Shown: positions 1-8,031, numbered from the stretch's first letter. The stretch is 47,326 nucleotides of DNA from CAZUTK01 sp964623265 (GCA_964623265.1 CAZUTK010000014.1:1-47326), one strand, 5' to 3'. Translations and numbers: made by a program. The notes: generated from the sequence alone by a model not told the origin.

Positions 1-556
1 CGTATGGGTTGTGAAAGGCGTTATTGTGGTTCTTCACGGAAACCAGCGCCATCTGCTCCACCGTCGTGCCGTATTGCTTCATATGCCGCACCACCATCAT
101 AGCGTAATACCCGGAATAGAAACCTCCAACGGGATAATCAAAACTCACATCCGACGCCAGCGCAATGAACTCGTTGCCCTTCCAGGTGTTGACGTGAGAC
201 ATCGTTTCGAAACCGTACACGACGCAGATGTCAAACCGACCGGAAGCAACCGCTTCCCAACCCGCCTGAAAACAGAGCCCGCCGGTCGCCCCGCCGCCTT
301 CGACGCGTTTGTTCGGCTTGGGGCATAATCCGAGATAATCCGTGGTCATCGCCCCGCCCATCAGCTGGCGCAGAAAATGATCGGAAAAATACGATGTGAC
401 TGATCCATCAATCAGTTCTGCAGCCTGCTTGAATTCCAGCCCGATGTCCTGCAAGGCGTAGTCGTACGCCTCCTTCACCATGGGCTGAAACGTCACATCC
501 GGTCTCGCTTTGGCAAACTTGGACACGCCGCCCGAAACTACGAAGACGTCTCGCAT
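1..556 (-). CDS. Thiolase-like acyl-CoA acetyltransferase, C-terminus cut by window edge
   Basis: Reading leftward from an ATG at 556, with AGGAGG close upstream, the frame stays open to the window edge and gives about 185 residues. The start MRDVFVVSGGVSKFAK and the block KRVEGGGATGGLCFQAG, followed by EAVASGRFDVCVV and GFETMS, match the N-terminal half of the SCP2/archaeal-type thiolases, which condense or cleave acyl-CoAs. In these thiolases the nucleophilic Cys lies in a C-A-S-G-G motif; here the aligned stretch is G-A-T-G-G, so the usual Cys position is Gly, and a Cys follows six residues later. The protein may therefore be a subunit or subfamily with other chemistry. It is the last visible gene of the acyl-CoA synthetase-recJ-thiolase series. 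The thiolase fold is confident; substrate and activity are not. Confidence 0.8.
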   Translation of the reverse strand, partial: MRDVFVVSGGVSKFAKARPDVTFQPMVKEAYDYALQDIGLEFKQAAELIDGSVTSYFSDHFLRQLMGGAMTTDYLGLCPKPNKRVEGGGATGGLCFQAGWEAVASGRFDICVVYGFETMSHVNTWKGNEFIALASDVSFDYPVGGFYSGYYAMMVVRHMKQYGTTVEQMALVSVKNHNNAFHNPY

Positions 557-599
557 GCTCTCCTCCTTTTAGACCTTTTATTGAAAGTTCAACCTTGAA

Positions 600-2303
600 T
601 TACTTGAGGTCTTTTGCGCGAAGCTGCAGATTCACCTGATCCATCCATTCGTTCTCTTCAACATTGTACACCATATCCACGACTTTCCCGTCGGCGCAAA
701 TCGGCAGAAGATGCCCCAGGTTGAATCCGATGGCGTCATAGACCACATTCCCGGAAGAAGGATGGGTCACCTTGAATTTCAGATGATTGGAACCCACGAT
801 CCGAGCCGGACCTGACAGGGAAAGATTATAACTGGCGAAATTCGGCTTCATATTCATCGGTCCGAAGGGCGCAAATTGCTTCAGAGTCTTGACGACCTGC
901 GGAGTGATGCTCTTCAATTCAATTTCGGCGTCTATATTTAACTTAGGAATTAACACATCCGGCTGTAGAGTCCGCGATGCGACTTCATTAAAGCGTTCTC
1001 GGAATTCGTTGATCCGATCCGCGCGGATCGTGAGTCCGGCGGCATACTTGTGTCCGCCGTATTGCTCCAGCAGGTCAGAGCATTCCCGGATCGCGGAATA
1101 GAGGTCGAATCCGGGGATGGAGCGCGCGGACCCCTTGCCGATCCCGTCCTCGATGGTAATCATCACGGTAGGACGATAGAAGCGGTCGGTCAAACGCGAA
1201 GCCACGATTCCGATCACGCCGGAATGCCAGCTTTCCCGTGCCAGTACGATCACCTTATGCCGTTCCGGATCGTATTCTCGTTGGATTTTATCCAGCGCCT
1301 CGTTTAAAGTCCGATTATCAATTTCTTTGCGGCGGCGGTTCTCCATCTCGAGTTCGCGGGCGATTTTCATCGCTTGCTGATAATTCCGCGTGATCAGCAG
1401 CCTCACCGCACGCTCCGCAGAACCCAGCCTGCCAACCGCATTGATGCGCGGCGCCAGACCGAAGACGATGTGTCCGACCTGAATGTCGCCGCGCCGAAAC
1501 CCGGCGATATCAATCAACGCTTTCAATCCCTCGCAAGCGTCCCGATTGAGATGCTCCAGACCCTCCTTAACCAGGATGCGGTTTTCATCCATCAAGGGGA
1601 CGATATCGGCGGCGGATCCGATGGCGACCAGATCCAGATATCTCTCCAGATAGGAAGCGGACAGATTCATCCTCTGGGAGATTCCCTGCGCGAGCTTGAA
1701 AGCCACCCCGACACCCGCCAACTCTTTGAAGGGGTAGGCATCATCGGCGCGCTTGGGATCGAGAATGGCGAAAGCATTGGGTAGAACCGGACCGGGTTCA
1801 TGATGGTCGGAGATAATGGCGTCAATGCCCAGTTGGCGGGCTAATTCGATTTCCTGCAGGGAAGTAATGCCGCAGTCCACCGATATGATCAGATTGGCGT
1901 TGCGGCGCTTGGCTTCCTCCACCCCCGCCATGGAAAGACCATATCCTTCCTGCTGGCGGTCCGGAATGTAATAGCTGACCTGTCCGCCCAAGTCTCGCAG
2001 AAAGAGATACAACATGGAAACCGCGGTGATGCCATCCACGTCGTAATCTCCGTGGATGACGATGTTTTCCCGCCGATTCAAGGCAGAAACGACGCGATCC
2101 ACCGCCGCTTCCATGTCGGACATCTGGAAGGGATTGTAGAGATCCTCCGTGCCGGCTTTGAAAAAGAGGCGCGCCGCTTCGGGCGAAGTGATGCCCCGAT
2201 TCACCAGAATCCTGGCGATGACCTCAGGCAGGTCTATCTCGGAGGAAATGGATTGGATTAGAGCCGGATCAGCAGTTCGATCGACTTCCCATTTGATTTG
2301 CAT
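600..2303 (-). CDS. recJ: Single-stranded-DNA-specific exonuclease RecJ
   Basis: RecJ degrades single-stranded DNA 5' to 3' in recombinational repair and mismatch repair. The 567-residue protein has the normal family length. It shows the DHH phosphoesterase motifs in order: HGDYDVDG at about residues 84-91, SVDCGIT at about 141-147, and DHH at 166-168, all metal-binding. The DHHA1 domain follows with RESWHSGVIGIVASRL, GKGSARSIPGFDL and GGHKYAAG, and a C-terminal OB-fold region completes the protein. The start at 2303 has no clear Shine-Dalgarno site, but it gives the expected N-terminus. The gene lies 87 nt downstream of the acyl-CoA synthetase gene and 43 nt upstream of the thiolase-like gene on the same strand. 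Confidence 0.97.
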   Translation of the reverse strand: MQIKWEVDRTADPALIQSISSEIDLPEVIARILVNRGITSPEAARLFFKAGTEDLYNPFQMSDMEAAVDRVVSALNRRENIVIHGDYDVDGITAVSMLYLFLRDLGGQVSYYIPDRQQEGYGLSMAGVEEAKRRNANLIISVDCGITSLQEIELARQLGIDAIISDHHEPGPVLPNAFAILDPKRADDAYPFKELAGVGVAFKLAQGISQRMNLSASYLERYLDLVAIGSAADIVPLMDENRILVKEGLEHLNRDACEGLKALIDIAGFRRGDIQVGHIVFGLAPRINAVGRLGSAERAVRLLITRNYQQAMKIARELEMENRRRKEIDNRTLNEALDKIQREYDPERHKVIVLARESWHSGVIGIVASRLTDRFYRPTVMITIEDGIGKGSARSIPGFDLYSAIRECSDLLEQYGGHKYAAGLTIRADRINEFRERFNEVASRTLQPDVLIPKLNIDAEIELKSITPQVVKTLKQFAPFGPMNMKPNFASYNLSLSGPARIVGSNHLKFKVTHPSSGNVVYDAIGFNLGHLLPICADGKVVDMVYNVEENEWMDQVNLQLRAKDLK

Positions 2304-2390
2304 TGAGGATATTTTTTTTCACAATTACTTTCAATGTAAGAAGGAGATCTCCGCACTGTCAAGCATTTATTTGAAATTGGCGTATGGCGG

Positions 2391-4580
2391 TTATTTCCCG
2401 CCGGTTGTCGAGGATGATTCCAGGCTCTGAATGGAGATTCGGGCGTCCAGCGCCATGCACTTCGATTCTTCGGGAAATGCCACATAGGGATTCAGATCCA
2501 TCTCCTTGATGCAGGGGAAGTCTCCGATCAGCTGGGACAGACGTTCGAGGGTACGCACAATCGCCGGTATGTTCACCCCTTTTTCGCCACGGACCCCTTC
2601 GAGCAGCTTGAATCCTTTCAGCGTGCTGACCATCTCTTGCGCATCCAGATCCGTGATCGGTGTGATGCGGAAATTCACATCCTTGATGAACTCCACATAA
2701 ATGCCGCCCAAACCCACCATCAACAGCGGACCGAACGCCGGATCCAAAGACATCCCCATAATCAGCTCCTTGCCGCCGGTGACCATTTCCTGCACCATTA
2801 TCTGATAATCGGTGACCTTGTAGGGGAGCTTGGAAATGTTATCTTGTATGCGCATATAGCCGCGGACGAGTTCCGCTTCGTTGCGCAGATCGAGCACGAC
2901 TCCTCCCACATCGGATTTATGCACGATCTGCGGCGAGATAACCTTCAACACCACCGGATAGGACAGCTTCTCGCTCACCCGCACGGAATCTTCCAGAGAT
3001 TTCACCATAATGAACTTGGGCATAGAAATGCCGTAGGCCGCCAGGACGCCGTTCACTTCGAGGTCGGTCAACCTCGAACGCTTTTCCGCTAGAGCGGTAT
3101 CGAAGATCTTCTGCGCCGCAGCTTTGTTCACGTCGTTGAACAGAACGACTTTCCCTTGTGGGCGATTCTTAATGTGATAGTATTTCTCCATCGCCGCAAG
3201 CGCCATCACCGCGGACTCGGGGAACAAATAGGTCGGCAGACCCGCCGCTTGCAGTTCTTCAATGCCGGAAAACTCATCTTTTTTGCCCATAAAACAGCAG
3301 AGGATGGGCTTCCCGTTCTGATTCTTGCTGGATTCGATGATGGCATGAGCGATCTTCTGCGCATCTACATACACCGGATGGACGAAGATGACGATAATGG
3401 CGTCAATCCCATCATCTTGCAGCAGCAGATCGAGGGATCTGTGGTAGGTTTCATGGTTGGCGCCGGCAATCATATCCAACGGGTTGGAAAAACTGGCTTC
3501 CGGCGAGAGGAATTTCTTCAATTCCGAGATCGTGCGTTCACTGAACGTCGCCATCTGCAAGCCCATATTGACGATGGCGTCCGTCGCCATAATGCCGGGT
3601 CCGCCGGCGTTGGTCAGCACGGCGACGCGGTTGCCCTTCGGAATCGGCTGCTTGGAAAACGCGGTGGCCAGATCGAAGAGCTCTTCAACGGTGTTGACCC
3701 GCAGCACGCCGCACTGCTCAAATAAGGCGTTGGTCCCCACATCCAATCCGGCGAGGGCGCCGGTGTGCGACGAAGCGGCGCGGGCGCCGGCGCGGGTTCT
3801 CCCGGATTTCACCGCGATGATCGGCTTTTTCTTGACGATCTCTCGAGCCAATTTGGTGAAGCGAAGGGGGTTACCGAAGCTCTCCAGATATAAAAGAATC
3901 ACTTTGGTGCGTTCGTCGTCTTCCCAGTACTCCAGCAAAGCATTGCCGGAAACATCCACCTTGTTCCCCATCGAGACGAACATAGAGAATCCGAGATTCA
4001 AATCGAGAGCGTAATCGAGAATCGCCGCACCCAGTGCGCCGGACTGAGAGAGAAAGCCAACATTGCCTTCCAGAGGGTGAGACGGCGCGAACGTAGCATC
4101 CATCCGGTACTGCGGATCCGTGTTGATGACACCCATGCAATTGGGACCGACCATCCGCATGCCGTATTTCCGGATGACTTGCTTCAGTTTCTCTTCCCGT
4201 TCGATCCCCGCGCCGCCGACTTCCCGAAATCCGGCGGTGATCATAATGATCCCCTTGACCCCCTTCTTCCCACACTCTTCGACGGCATCTACGGCGATTT
4301 CTTTCGGCACGACGATGACAGCCAGATCAATCTCATCCGGAACGTCCAGTACGCTCGGATAGCACTTGATGGATTGGATGAATTTGACGTTGGGATTGAT
4401 CGGGAAAACCGGACCGTTGAATTCGTATTCGATTAAATTATGCAGGATTTCCCGACCGATGGAGCCGCGATGGCGGGATGCGCCGACCACAGCGATAGAC
4501 CGCGGCCGAAAGATGGCGTCCAGACTGTGCGACGCATTGTTCTGTATGGAGTTTTTCTTCGACTTCTTGTTTTCCGCCAT
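2391..4580 (-). CDS. ADP-forming acetate/acyl-CoA ligase (fused alpha-beta type)
   Basis: This 729-residue protein has the layout of NDP-forming acyl-CoA synthetases, which convert acyl-CoA, ADP and phosphate to acid, CoA and ATP. A CoA-binding Rossmann domain comes first (FRPRSIAVVGASRHRGSIG, about 24-43). Succinyl-CoA-ligase-like domains follow with the swinging histidine in ASSHTGALAG (His272), and a C-terminal ATP-grasp domain covers about 500-729 (VVLKVISPQIVHKSDVGGV, LMVGLGGIYVE, DLNPYVAF). Alpha and beta parts are fused, as in many bacterial homologues. The start ATG at 4580 has GAGGA a few bases upstream. The gene begins only 36 nt after the end of the RNase P RNA, with no terminator between them, so it may share that transcript. 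A role in peptide or organic-acid fermentation with ATP recovery is inference; the acyl specificity cannot be read from the sequence. Confidence 0.9.
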   Translation of the reverse strand: MAENKKSKKNSIQNNASHSLDAIFRPRSIAVVGASRHRGSIGREILHNLIEYEFNGPVFPINPNVKFIQSIKCYPSVLDVPDEIDLAVIVVPKEIAVDAVEECGKKGVKGIIMITAGFREVGGAGIEREEKLKQVIRKYGMRMVGPNCMGVINTDPQYRMDATFAPSHPLEGNVGFLSQSGALGAAILDYALDLNLGFSMFVSMGNKVDVSGNALLEYWEDDERTKVILLYLESFGNPLRFTKLAREIVKKKPIIAVKSGRTRAGARAASSHTGALAGLDVGTNALFEQCGVLRVNTVEELFDLATAFSKQPIPKGNRVAVLTNAGGPGIMATDAIVNMGLQMATFSERTISELKKFLSPEASFSNPLDMIAGANHETYHRSLDLLLQDDGIDAIIVIFVHPVYVDAQKIAHAIIESSKNQNGKPILCCFMGKKDEFSGIEELQAAGLPTYLFPESAVMALAAMEKYYHIKNRPQGKVVLFNDVNKAAAQKIFDTALAEKRSRLTDLEVNGVLAAYGISMPKFIMVKSLEDSVRVSEKLSYPVVLKVISPQIVHKSDVGGVVLDLRNEAELVRGYMRIQDNISKLPYKVTDYQIMVQEMVTGGKELIMGMSLDPAFGPLLMVGLGGIYVEFIKDVNFRITPITDLDAQEMVSTLKGFKLLEGVRGEKGVNIPAIVRTLERLSQLIGDFPCIKEMDLNPYVAFPEESKCMALDARISIQSLESSSTTGGK

Positions 4581-4616
4581 ATTTTCCTCAAGATCCCCAA
4601 ATTTTTATATATTCAA

Positions 4617-4941
4617 GAGGCGATCGGTAAGCCGAATTCTGTCGTGGACGACCATTCATCTAAGCGGCCTACCCGCGAGTCCAATGAAGCGGGACCACTT
4701 CACTCCCAGATGGGATTCCTCGCCTATTTGGCCTTGCACCGGACGGGGTTTACCCTGCCGACTCTGTTGCCAGAGCCGCGGTGAGCTCTTACCTCGCCTT
4801 TTCACCCTTACCCTTGCGGGCGGTATGTTTTCTGTGGCACTTTCCGTCGCCTCGCGGCGCCCCTTAACGGGCGTCCTGCCCTGTGGTGTTCGGACTTTCC
4901 TCCCCGCGGTTTCGACCGCGGAGCGGTCGTCTGATCGCCTC
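4617..4941 (-). ncRNA. rnpB: RNase P RNA, bacterial A-type
   Basis: This is the catalytic RNA of RNase P, which trims the 5' leaders of tRNA precursors. Read on the minus strand, the ends GAGGCGATC and GATCGCCTC pair as helix P1. The universal conserved core is present: GAGGAAAGTCCGAACACC near the 5' end, ACAGAAAACATACCGCC about 100 nt later, GGTAAGGGTGAAAAGG for the P10/P11 region, and GACAGAATTCGGCTTA near the 3' end, which forms the P4 pseudoknot. A length of about 325 nt fits a bacterial A-type RNA. The gene starts 7 nt after the stop codon of the zinc-ribbon gene, with no visible promoter of its own, so it is probably cut out of a longer transcript. Confidence 0.96.
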
Positions 4942-4948
4942 TTGGTTG

Positions 4949-5685
4949 TTATTTCTTATTTTCCAGACTGTCCGCATCTACCAGGATGCGTCCGCAGGTT
5001 TCGCAAAGGATAAAATCGGACATAGCGGCGATCTCCATCAGCTTCTGCGGCGGGATGGCGGCGAAACAGCCGCCGCAGGCACCCATATAAACGCGCGCCA
5101 CCCCCATACCGTCTTCTTTGGCGATATGGATACGCTCATAATGTGCGTACACCGGCTTGGCGAGCTGTTCTACTATTTTTACTCGGCGTGCGTTCAACCC
5201 GGATTCCAGTTCGCTTGTCTCGGCGATTTTTTCCTGCAACTCCGNNNNNNNNNNNNNTCGCGAACCTCGAAATCCGCCTTCACTTCATCGAGGTGCGTCT
5301 CCAGTGTGGCGATGTTTTCCGCCAACTCTTCTTCTCGCGCCAACAATTCGATGATGCGGGTTTCGCCGCTGCTGATTAGCGATTTCGCCGCTTCTATTTC
5401 GGAGCTGATGGCATCGTACTCCCGATTCGTAGTTACTTTGAAAAGCTGTTCCTGATACTTTTTCAAATTCACCCGCGCCGTTTCGACTTCGTTCTCGATC
5501 CTTCTGCGCTCTTTCCCGGCGCTCAAATGCTCTTCCCGTTTGACATCGAGGATATGTGTGGTTTCCTCGATCTCCGCCCTGAGACGCTCCACGGTTTCCG
5601 GCAGATTGCCTCGCTCTTGTCGCAGTTCCAGCAACTGATTATCTATGTCCTGCAACTGAATGAGTAATTCCAACTGCTCACCCAA
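4949..5685 (-). CDS. Coiled-coil protein with C-terminal C4 zinc ribbon
   Basis: The reading frame is interrupted only by an N-run at 5245-5257, and both sides belong to one protein of about 240 residues. The N-terminal two thirds are a long charged coiled coil (MGEQLELLIQLQDIDNQLLE onwards). The C-terminus carries a C4 zinc ribbon with CGGC and CETC pairs (ACGGCFAAIPPQ, ILCETCGRILVDADSLEN). This architecture defines the zinc-ribbon (zf-RING_7/DUF164) family, whose function is not established; nucleic-acid binding is suspected. The start is TTG at 5685, preceded by GGGAGG at good spacing. It follows the Nif3-family gene by 13 nt and precedes rnpB by 7 nt. From memory, actinobacteria also keep Nif3, this zinc ribbon and a histidine-phosphatase/RNase H protein together, so the neighbourhood is likely conserved. 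Confidence 0.88.
5245..5257. other. Assembly gap (13 N) inside the zinc-ribbon gene
   Basis: Thirteen unknown bases interrupt the coding sequence. The two flanking frames differ by one position if the gap is taken as exactly 13 nt, so the run is a placeholder and its real length differs. The gene should not be called a pseudogene on this basis. Confidence 0.95.
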
Positions 5686-5698
5686 AGACCGCCTCCCT

Positions 5699-6805
5699 CT
5701 ACGTTAGATATTTTACTGGATTCGTGATCAGTTTGGTTTCTATGACCGTGATCGGAGCATCTCCCAACCAGCGTTGCAGACGATCCACCCAAATCGGCAG
5801 AATCACCGCTTCGGTGGAATAATGTCCGGCGATAATCAGGGTCATCCGATCTTCATATTCCAACAGACTGTGATATTTCATCTCACCGGTGACGAAGGCA
5901 TCGGCACCCTGTTTCAAAGCGGCTTCCGCCAGTTCGCCGCCGGATCCGCCGCAAACCGCCACCCGTTGAATCTTCTCAGATGGTCCCTCAACGACGCCGA
6001 CAGCTTTGATGCCCAACTGCATCTGAATCAAGCGGAGAAATTCCTTCAATGAGATCGGCTGCGGCAGCGAACCGATCGCGCCGAAACCGAAATTGACATC
6101 CTGATTCTCCAGCGTGTACAGATCATACGCCGCCTCTTCATAAGGATGTGCGCTCTTCATCGCCGCGACTACTTCAAGGGAACGCCAGGCTGGGAGAATC
6201 ATCTCCAATCTGACTTCTTTCACTCTCTCCAAGTTCCCCTTTTCTCCCACTGCCGGGGATGCTCCCAGCCCGCCGAAAAATGTGCCGGTGCCTTCGATAT
6301 TGAACGAACATTGCGAATACTCGCCGATGACTCCCGCTCCGGCATCCGCCATCGCTTCGCGGACTGCATCCAGATGATCTGAGGGCACGAAAACCGCAAT
6401 TTTTTTCAACCAACGACCATCCGCAGGCGCGAGAAATTTAGGATGCTCGACCCCCAGACGTTTCGCCAACGCGATGGAGACTCCGTCCCGTGCGGCATCC
6501 AGATTGGTGTGAGCGGAATAGACGGTGATTCCAGCCTGCAGCAGCCTGGCGATCTTTCTCCCCAGCCAGGTTGCGCTGTCTATGCTCATCAAAGGCTGAA
6601 AAATGAGCGGGTGATGGGAGAGGATGAGATTGACCTCGTTTTCTACCGCTTCTTCAATGATGCGGTCGGTCACTTCCAGGCAGACGAGGATATTCTTCAC
6701 CTCTGCGGCGGGATCCCCCACTTGCAGTCCAGGATGATCCTTCGCCAGTGCAGCACCGGGCGGCGCCCAGCTCTCCATGAAATTGATGACTTCGCGAATG
6801 CGCAT
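5699..6805 (-). CDS. Nif3-like dinuclear metal-centre hexameric protein (YqfO type)
   Basis: The Nif3/YbgI family forms toroidal hexamers with a two-metal site in each subunit; some members are annotated as GTP cyclohydrolase I type 2, but the biological role is unsettled. Diagnostic motifs are HPGLQVG near the N-terminus, the metal ligands in LILSHHPLIF, CGGSGGELAEAALKQGADAF followed by VTGEMKYH, and AGHYSTEAVILP near the C-terminus. Between the two halves lies the PII/CutA-like insertion (KIAVFVPSDHLDAVREAM to HPYEEAAYDLY) that marks the longer YqfO-type proteins. The start at 6805 (MRIREVINFMESWAPPG, 368 residues) fits the family; in-frame ATGs at 6823 and 6844 are less likely. The gene begins about 40 nt after an intrinsic terminator in the same direction, so expression may depend on read-through of the structured RNA upstream. 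Confidence 0.9.
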   Translation of the reverse strand: MRIREVINFMESWAPPGAALAKDHPGLQVGDPAAEVKNILVCLEVTDRIIEEAVENEVNLILSHHPLIFQPLMSIDSATWLGRKIARLLQAGITVYSAHTNLDAARDGVSIALAKRLGVEHPKFLAPADGRWLKKIAVFVPSDHLDAVREAMADAGAGVIGEYSQCSFNIEGTGTFFGGLGASPAVGEKGNLERVKEVRLEMILPAWRSLEVVAAMKSAHPYEEAAYDLYTLENQDVNFGFGAIGSLPQPISLKEFLRLIQMQLGIKAVGVVEGPSEKIQRVAVCGGSGGELAEAALKQGADAFVTGEMKYHSLLEYEDRMTLIIAGHYSTEAVILPIWVDRLQRWLGDAPITVIETKLITNPVKYLT

Positions 6806-6843
6806 CGTCTTTCGTTCAAGCATAAGACACGGATCGCTTCGCA

Positions 6844-6874
6844 TAAAAAAAGTGCACGGTGGTTTCCGTGCACT
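6844..6874 (-). terminator. Intrinsic terminator ahead of the Nif3-like gene
   Basis: On the minus strand a perfect 9-bp stem (AGTGCACGG/CCGTGCACT, arms 6866-6874 and 6851-6859) with a 6-nt loop is followed by seven T residues. It ends the RNA starting near 7093 and lies about 40 nt before the Nif3-like start codon, as an attenuator would. Confidence 0.88.
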
Positions 6875-7093
6875 TTGAACTTTTCACCGGCGTAATTCGA
6901 GGCGAGAACACGAAGCCGAAGGCAGCCGCCGGTCGTTTGAGATGCTCCGCAATGTGAGTTTTCAAGTCTATTAACAGCACGTCCGTCAAGAACCTTAGAG
7001 ATCTAAGCTGGAACCTCAAGAGTGCATTGCCCGGACTTCCTGTAGTAGGAGAATTGGAAAAACACCCTATGAGGCGGATTCATTTTTCTAAAG
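6845..7093 (-). ncRNA. Candidate structured non-coding RNA or regulatory leader, family unknown
   Basis: About 330 nt (6845-7175) hold no convincing gene. Instead a transcription unit of about 245-250 nt is visible on the minus strand, with a good promoter (7100-7128) and a strong terminator (6844-6874). The RNA can fold into an interrupted long hairpin whose arms pair 7040-7048 and 7033-7036 with 6968-6977 and 6981-6984 (CTA, ACAG and GTCC blocks with TAG, CTGT and GGAC). A tip hairpin, CTTAG-ATCT-CTAAG, lies at 6994-7007. A second domain is closed by ACCGGCG/CGCCGGT (6927-6933 with 6886-6892). The long hairpin with a bubble recalls 6S RNA in shape only. I do not find the motifs of tmRNA, SRP RNA, T-box, cobalamin, TPP or FMN elements. 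It could be a free small RNA or an attenuating leader of the Nif3-like gene. Confidence 0.55.
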
Positions 7094-7099
7094 AATTAT

Positions 7100-7128
7100 A
7101 AGATATTTATTATTTCAGTGAAAATCAA
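7100..7128 (-). promoter_or_regulatory. Promoter of the structured RNA
   Basis: On the minus strand TTGATT (7123-7128) is followed by a 17-nt spacer and TATCTT (7100-7105), giving a start near 7093. The -10 region reads TATCTTATAAT, the same eleven bases as in the promoter of the CAU tRNA at 7969-7997, which suggests a stable-RNA promoter. Confidence 0.7.
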
Positions 7129-7155
7129 CTCGAAAATTGAAAATCTGCTTTTATC

Positions 7156-7185
7156 GCAAAAATTCAGAGACGATTTCACGTCGTC
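7156..7185 (-). terminator. Possible terminator of the histidine phosphatase gene
   Basis: A short stem GACGA/TCGTC (arms 7181-7185 and 7169-7173) overlaps the stop codon and is followed on the minus strand by CTGAATTTTTGCG. The stem is only 5 bp, so the call is weak. Confidence 0.4.
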
Positions 7186-7799
7186 AATTTGTCCATATAC
7201 AGCGGAAAATCCAAAGTCTGATTGATGCAGAGGATTTGAGGCCCCCTCTGCAGAAAACGGATCACGCTGACCGATGCCGGGCTGACTTCGATGCGCGCGA
7301 GGAGATCGAGCGGGATGCCTGCATAAAACGCCAGAGCGGAACGAATCGGATCCCCGTGGCTGAAAAGCGCCAACATTTGATCCGGGAATTCCCGGCGCAG
7401 GATTTCGATCTCCTCCACCATCCTCGTCTGCACTTCCGTCAATCTCTCGCCGCCGGGCATCCGTACCCTGCCGCGGGCAGAAAGAAAGCTCTGCCACTCC
7501 GGCAGTTCTCTGAGCCGCGCAAAATCCATCCCCGTCCATTCCCCAGGATCCATCTCGATCAACCGCGGGTGGACGTGGACATCTAATCCCAATTTCTGCG
7601 CCAGAGGTTCCGCCGTTTCCAGAGCGCGTTCCAGCGGGCTGCTGCAGATCCGTTGGATGGGCAGAGACGACAGTTGTTCCGCTAAAAATTGCGCTCGTCT
7701 TCGTCCGACCGCATTCAGATGGACTCCGGGCATCCTGCCTGCTACCGCTTTGCCCAGCATGTCATTGTCCGCATGACGGATTAAAAGGATGATATCCAT
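7176..7799 (-). CDS. Histidine phosphatase family protein (phosphoglycerate-mutase-like)
   Basis: About 207 residues in the branch-1 histidine phosphatase fold. The phospho-acceptor histidine lies in LLIRHADND near the N-terminus (the family consensus is RHG or RHA). The second arginine is in CSSPLERALETAE, the acid in EMDPGEWTGM, and the second catalytic histidine in LFSHGDPIRSAL. The start at 7799 (MDIILLIRHADND) matches family N-termini; an in-frame ATG at 7823 would add eight residues, and neither has a clear ribosome site. The family includes phosphoglycerate mutases, alpha-ribazole phosphatases and sugar phosphatases, and the substrate cannot be chosen here. It lies 81 nt downstream of the CAU tRNA and may be transcribed with it. 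Confidence 0.85.
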   Translation of the reverse strand: MDIILLIRHADNDMLGKAVAGRMPGVHLNAVGRRRAQFLAEQLSSLPIQRICSSPLERALETAEPLAQKLGLDVHVHPRLIEMDPGEWTGMDFARLRELPEWQSFLSARGRVRMPGGERLTEVQTRMVEEIEILRREFPDQMLALFSHGDPIRSALAFYAGIPLDLLARIEVSPASVSVIRFLQRGPQILCINQTLDFPLYMDKLTT

Positions 7800-7880
7800 A
7801 GAGCAAGTTACATTCGTCTGCATCGCTTACACAGGAAGGATGAAACAGGCGGGAAAAACGTCAGCCTGAATAGTCTTTTG

Positions 7881-7954
7881 TGGGCCCAGAGGGATTCGAA
7901 CCCCCGACCTACGGATTATGAGTCCGCCGCTCTAACCGTCTGAGCTATAGGCCC
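7881..7954 (-). tRNA. tRNA with CAU anticodon: elongator tRNA-Met or tRNA-Ile2
   Basis: A 74-nt cloverleaf: acceptor GGGCCTA pairs with TGGGCCC, the D arm begins TAGCTCAG, the anticodon loop is CTCATAA (CAT), and the T arm contains GGTTCGAATCC. The discriminator is A and no CCA is encoded. It is not an initiator, because the first acceptor pair is a normal G-C. The GGGCCTA acceptor resembles isoleucine tRNAs, so this may be the tRNA-Ile whose C34 is changed to lysidine by TilS, but elongator Met cannot be excluded by eye. Confidence 0.93.
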
Positions 7955-7968
7955 TGCAAAAACATTAT

Positions 7969-7997
7969 AAGATACGGAGGATTTCAGGCGAGATCAA
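7969..7997 (-). promoter_or_regulatory. Promoter of the CAU tRNA
   Basis: On the minus strand TTGATC (7992-7997), a 17-nt spacer and TATCTT (7969-7974) precede the tRNA 5' end by 14 nt. The -10 region continues as TATCTTATAAT, shared with the promoter at 7100-7128. Confidence 0.7.
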
Positions 7998-8031
7998 GCT
8001 AAAAATGGAGTTGACCGTTTCGGATAAAACA

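Noticed and set aside
5194..5685. Frameshifted or truncated zinc-ribbon gene
   Set aside because: The break coincides with an N-run; conserved sequence continues in another frame on the far side, so the cause is the gap length.
6816..7019. Possible 67-residue ORF on the minus strand in the structured-RNA region
   Set aside because: It runs across the terminator hairpin and T-tract, has no ribosome site and no recognisable family.
6845..7093. Identification of the structured RNA as 6S, tmRNA, SRP RNA or a cobalamin, TPP, FMN or T-box element
   Set aside because: Only the general shape recalls 6S; none of the conserved primary motifs of these families was found, so no name is given.
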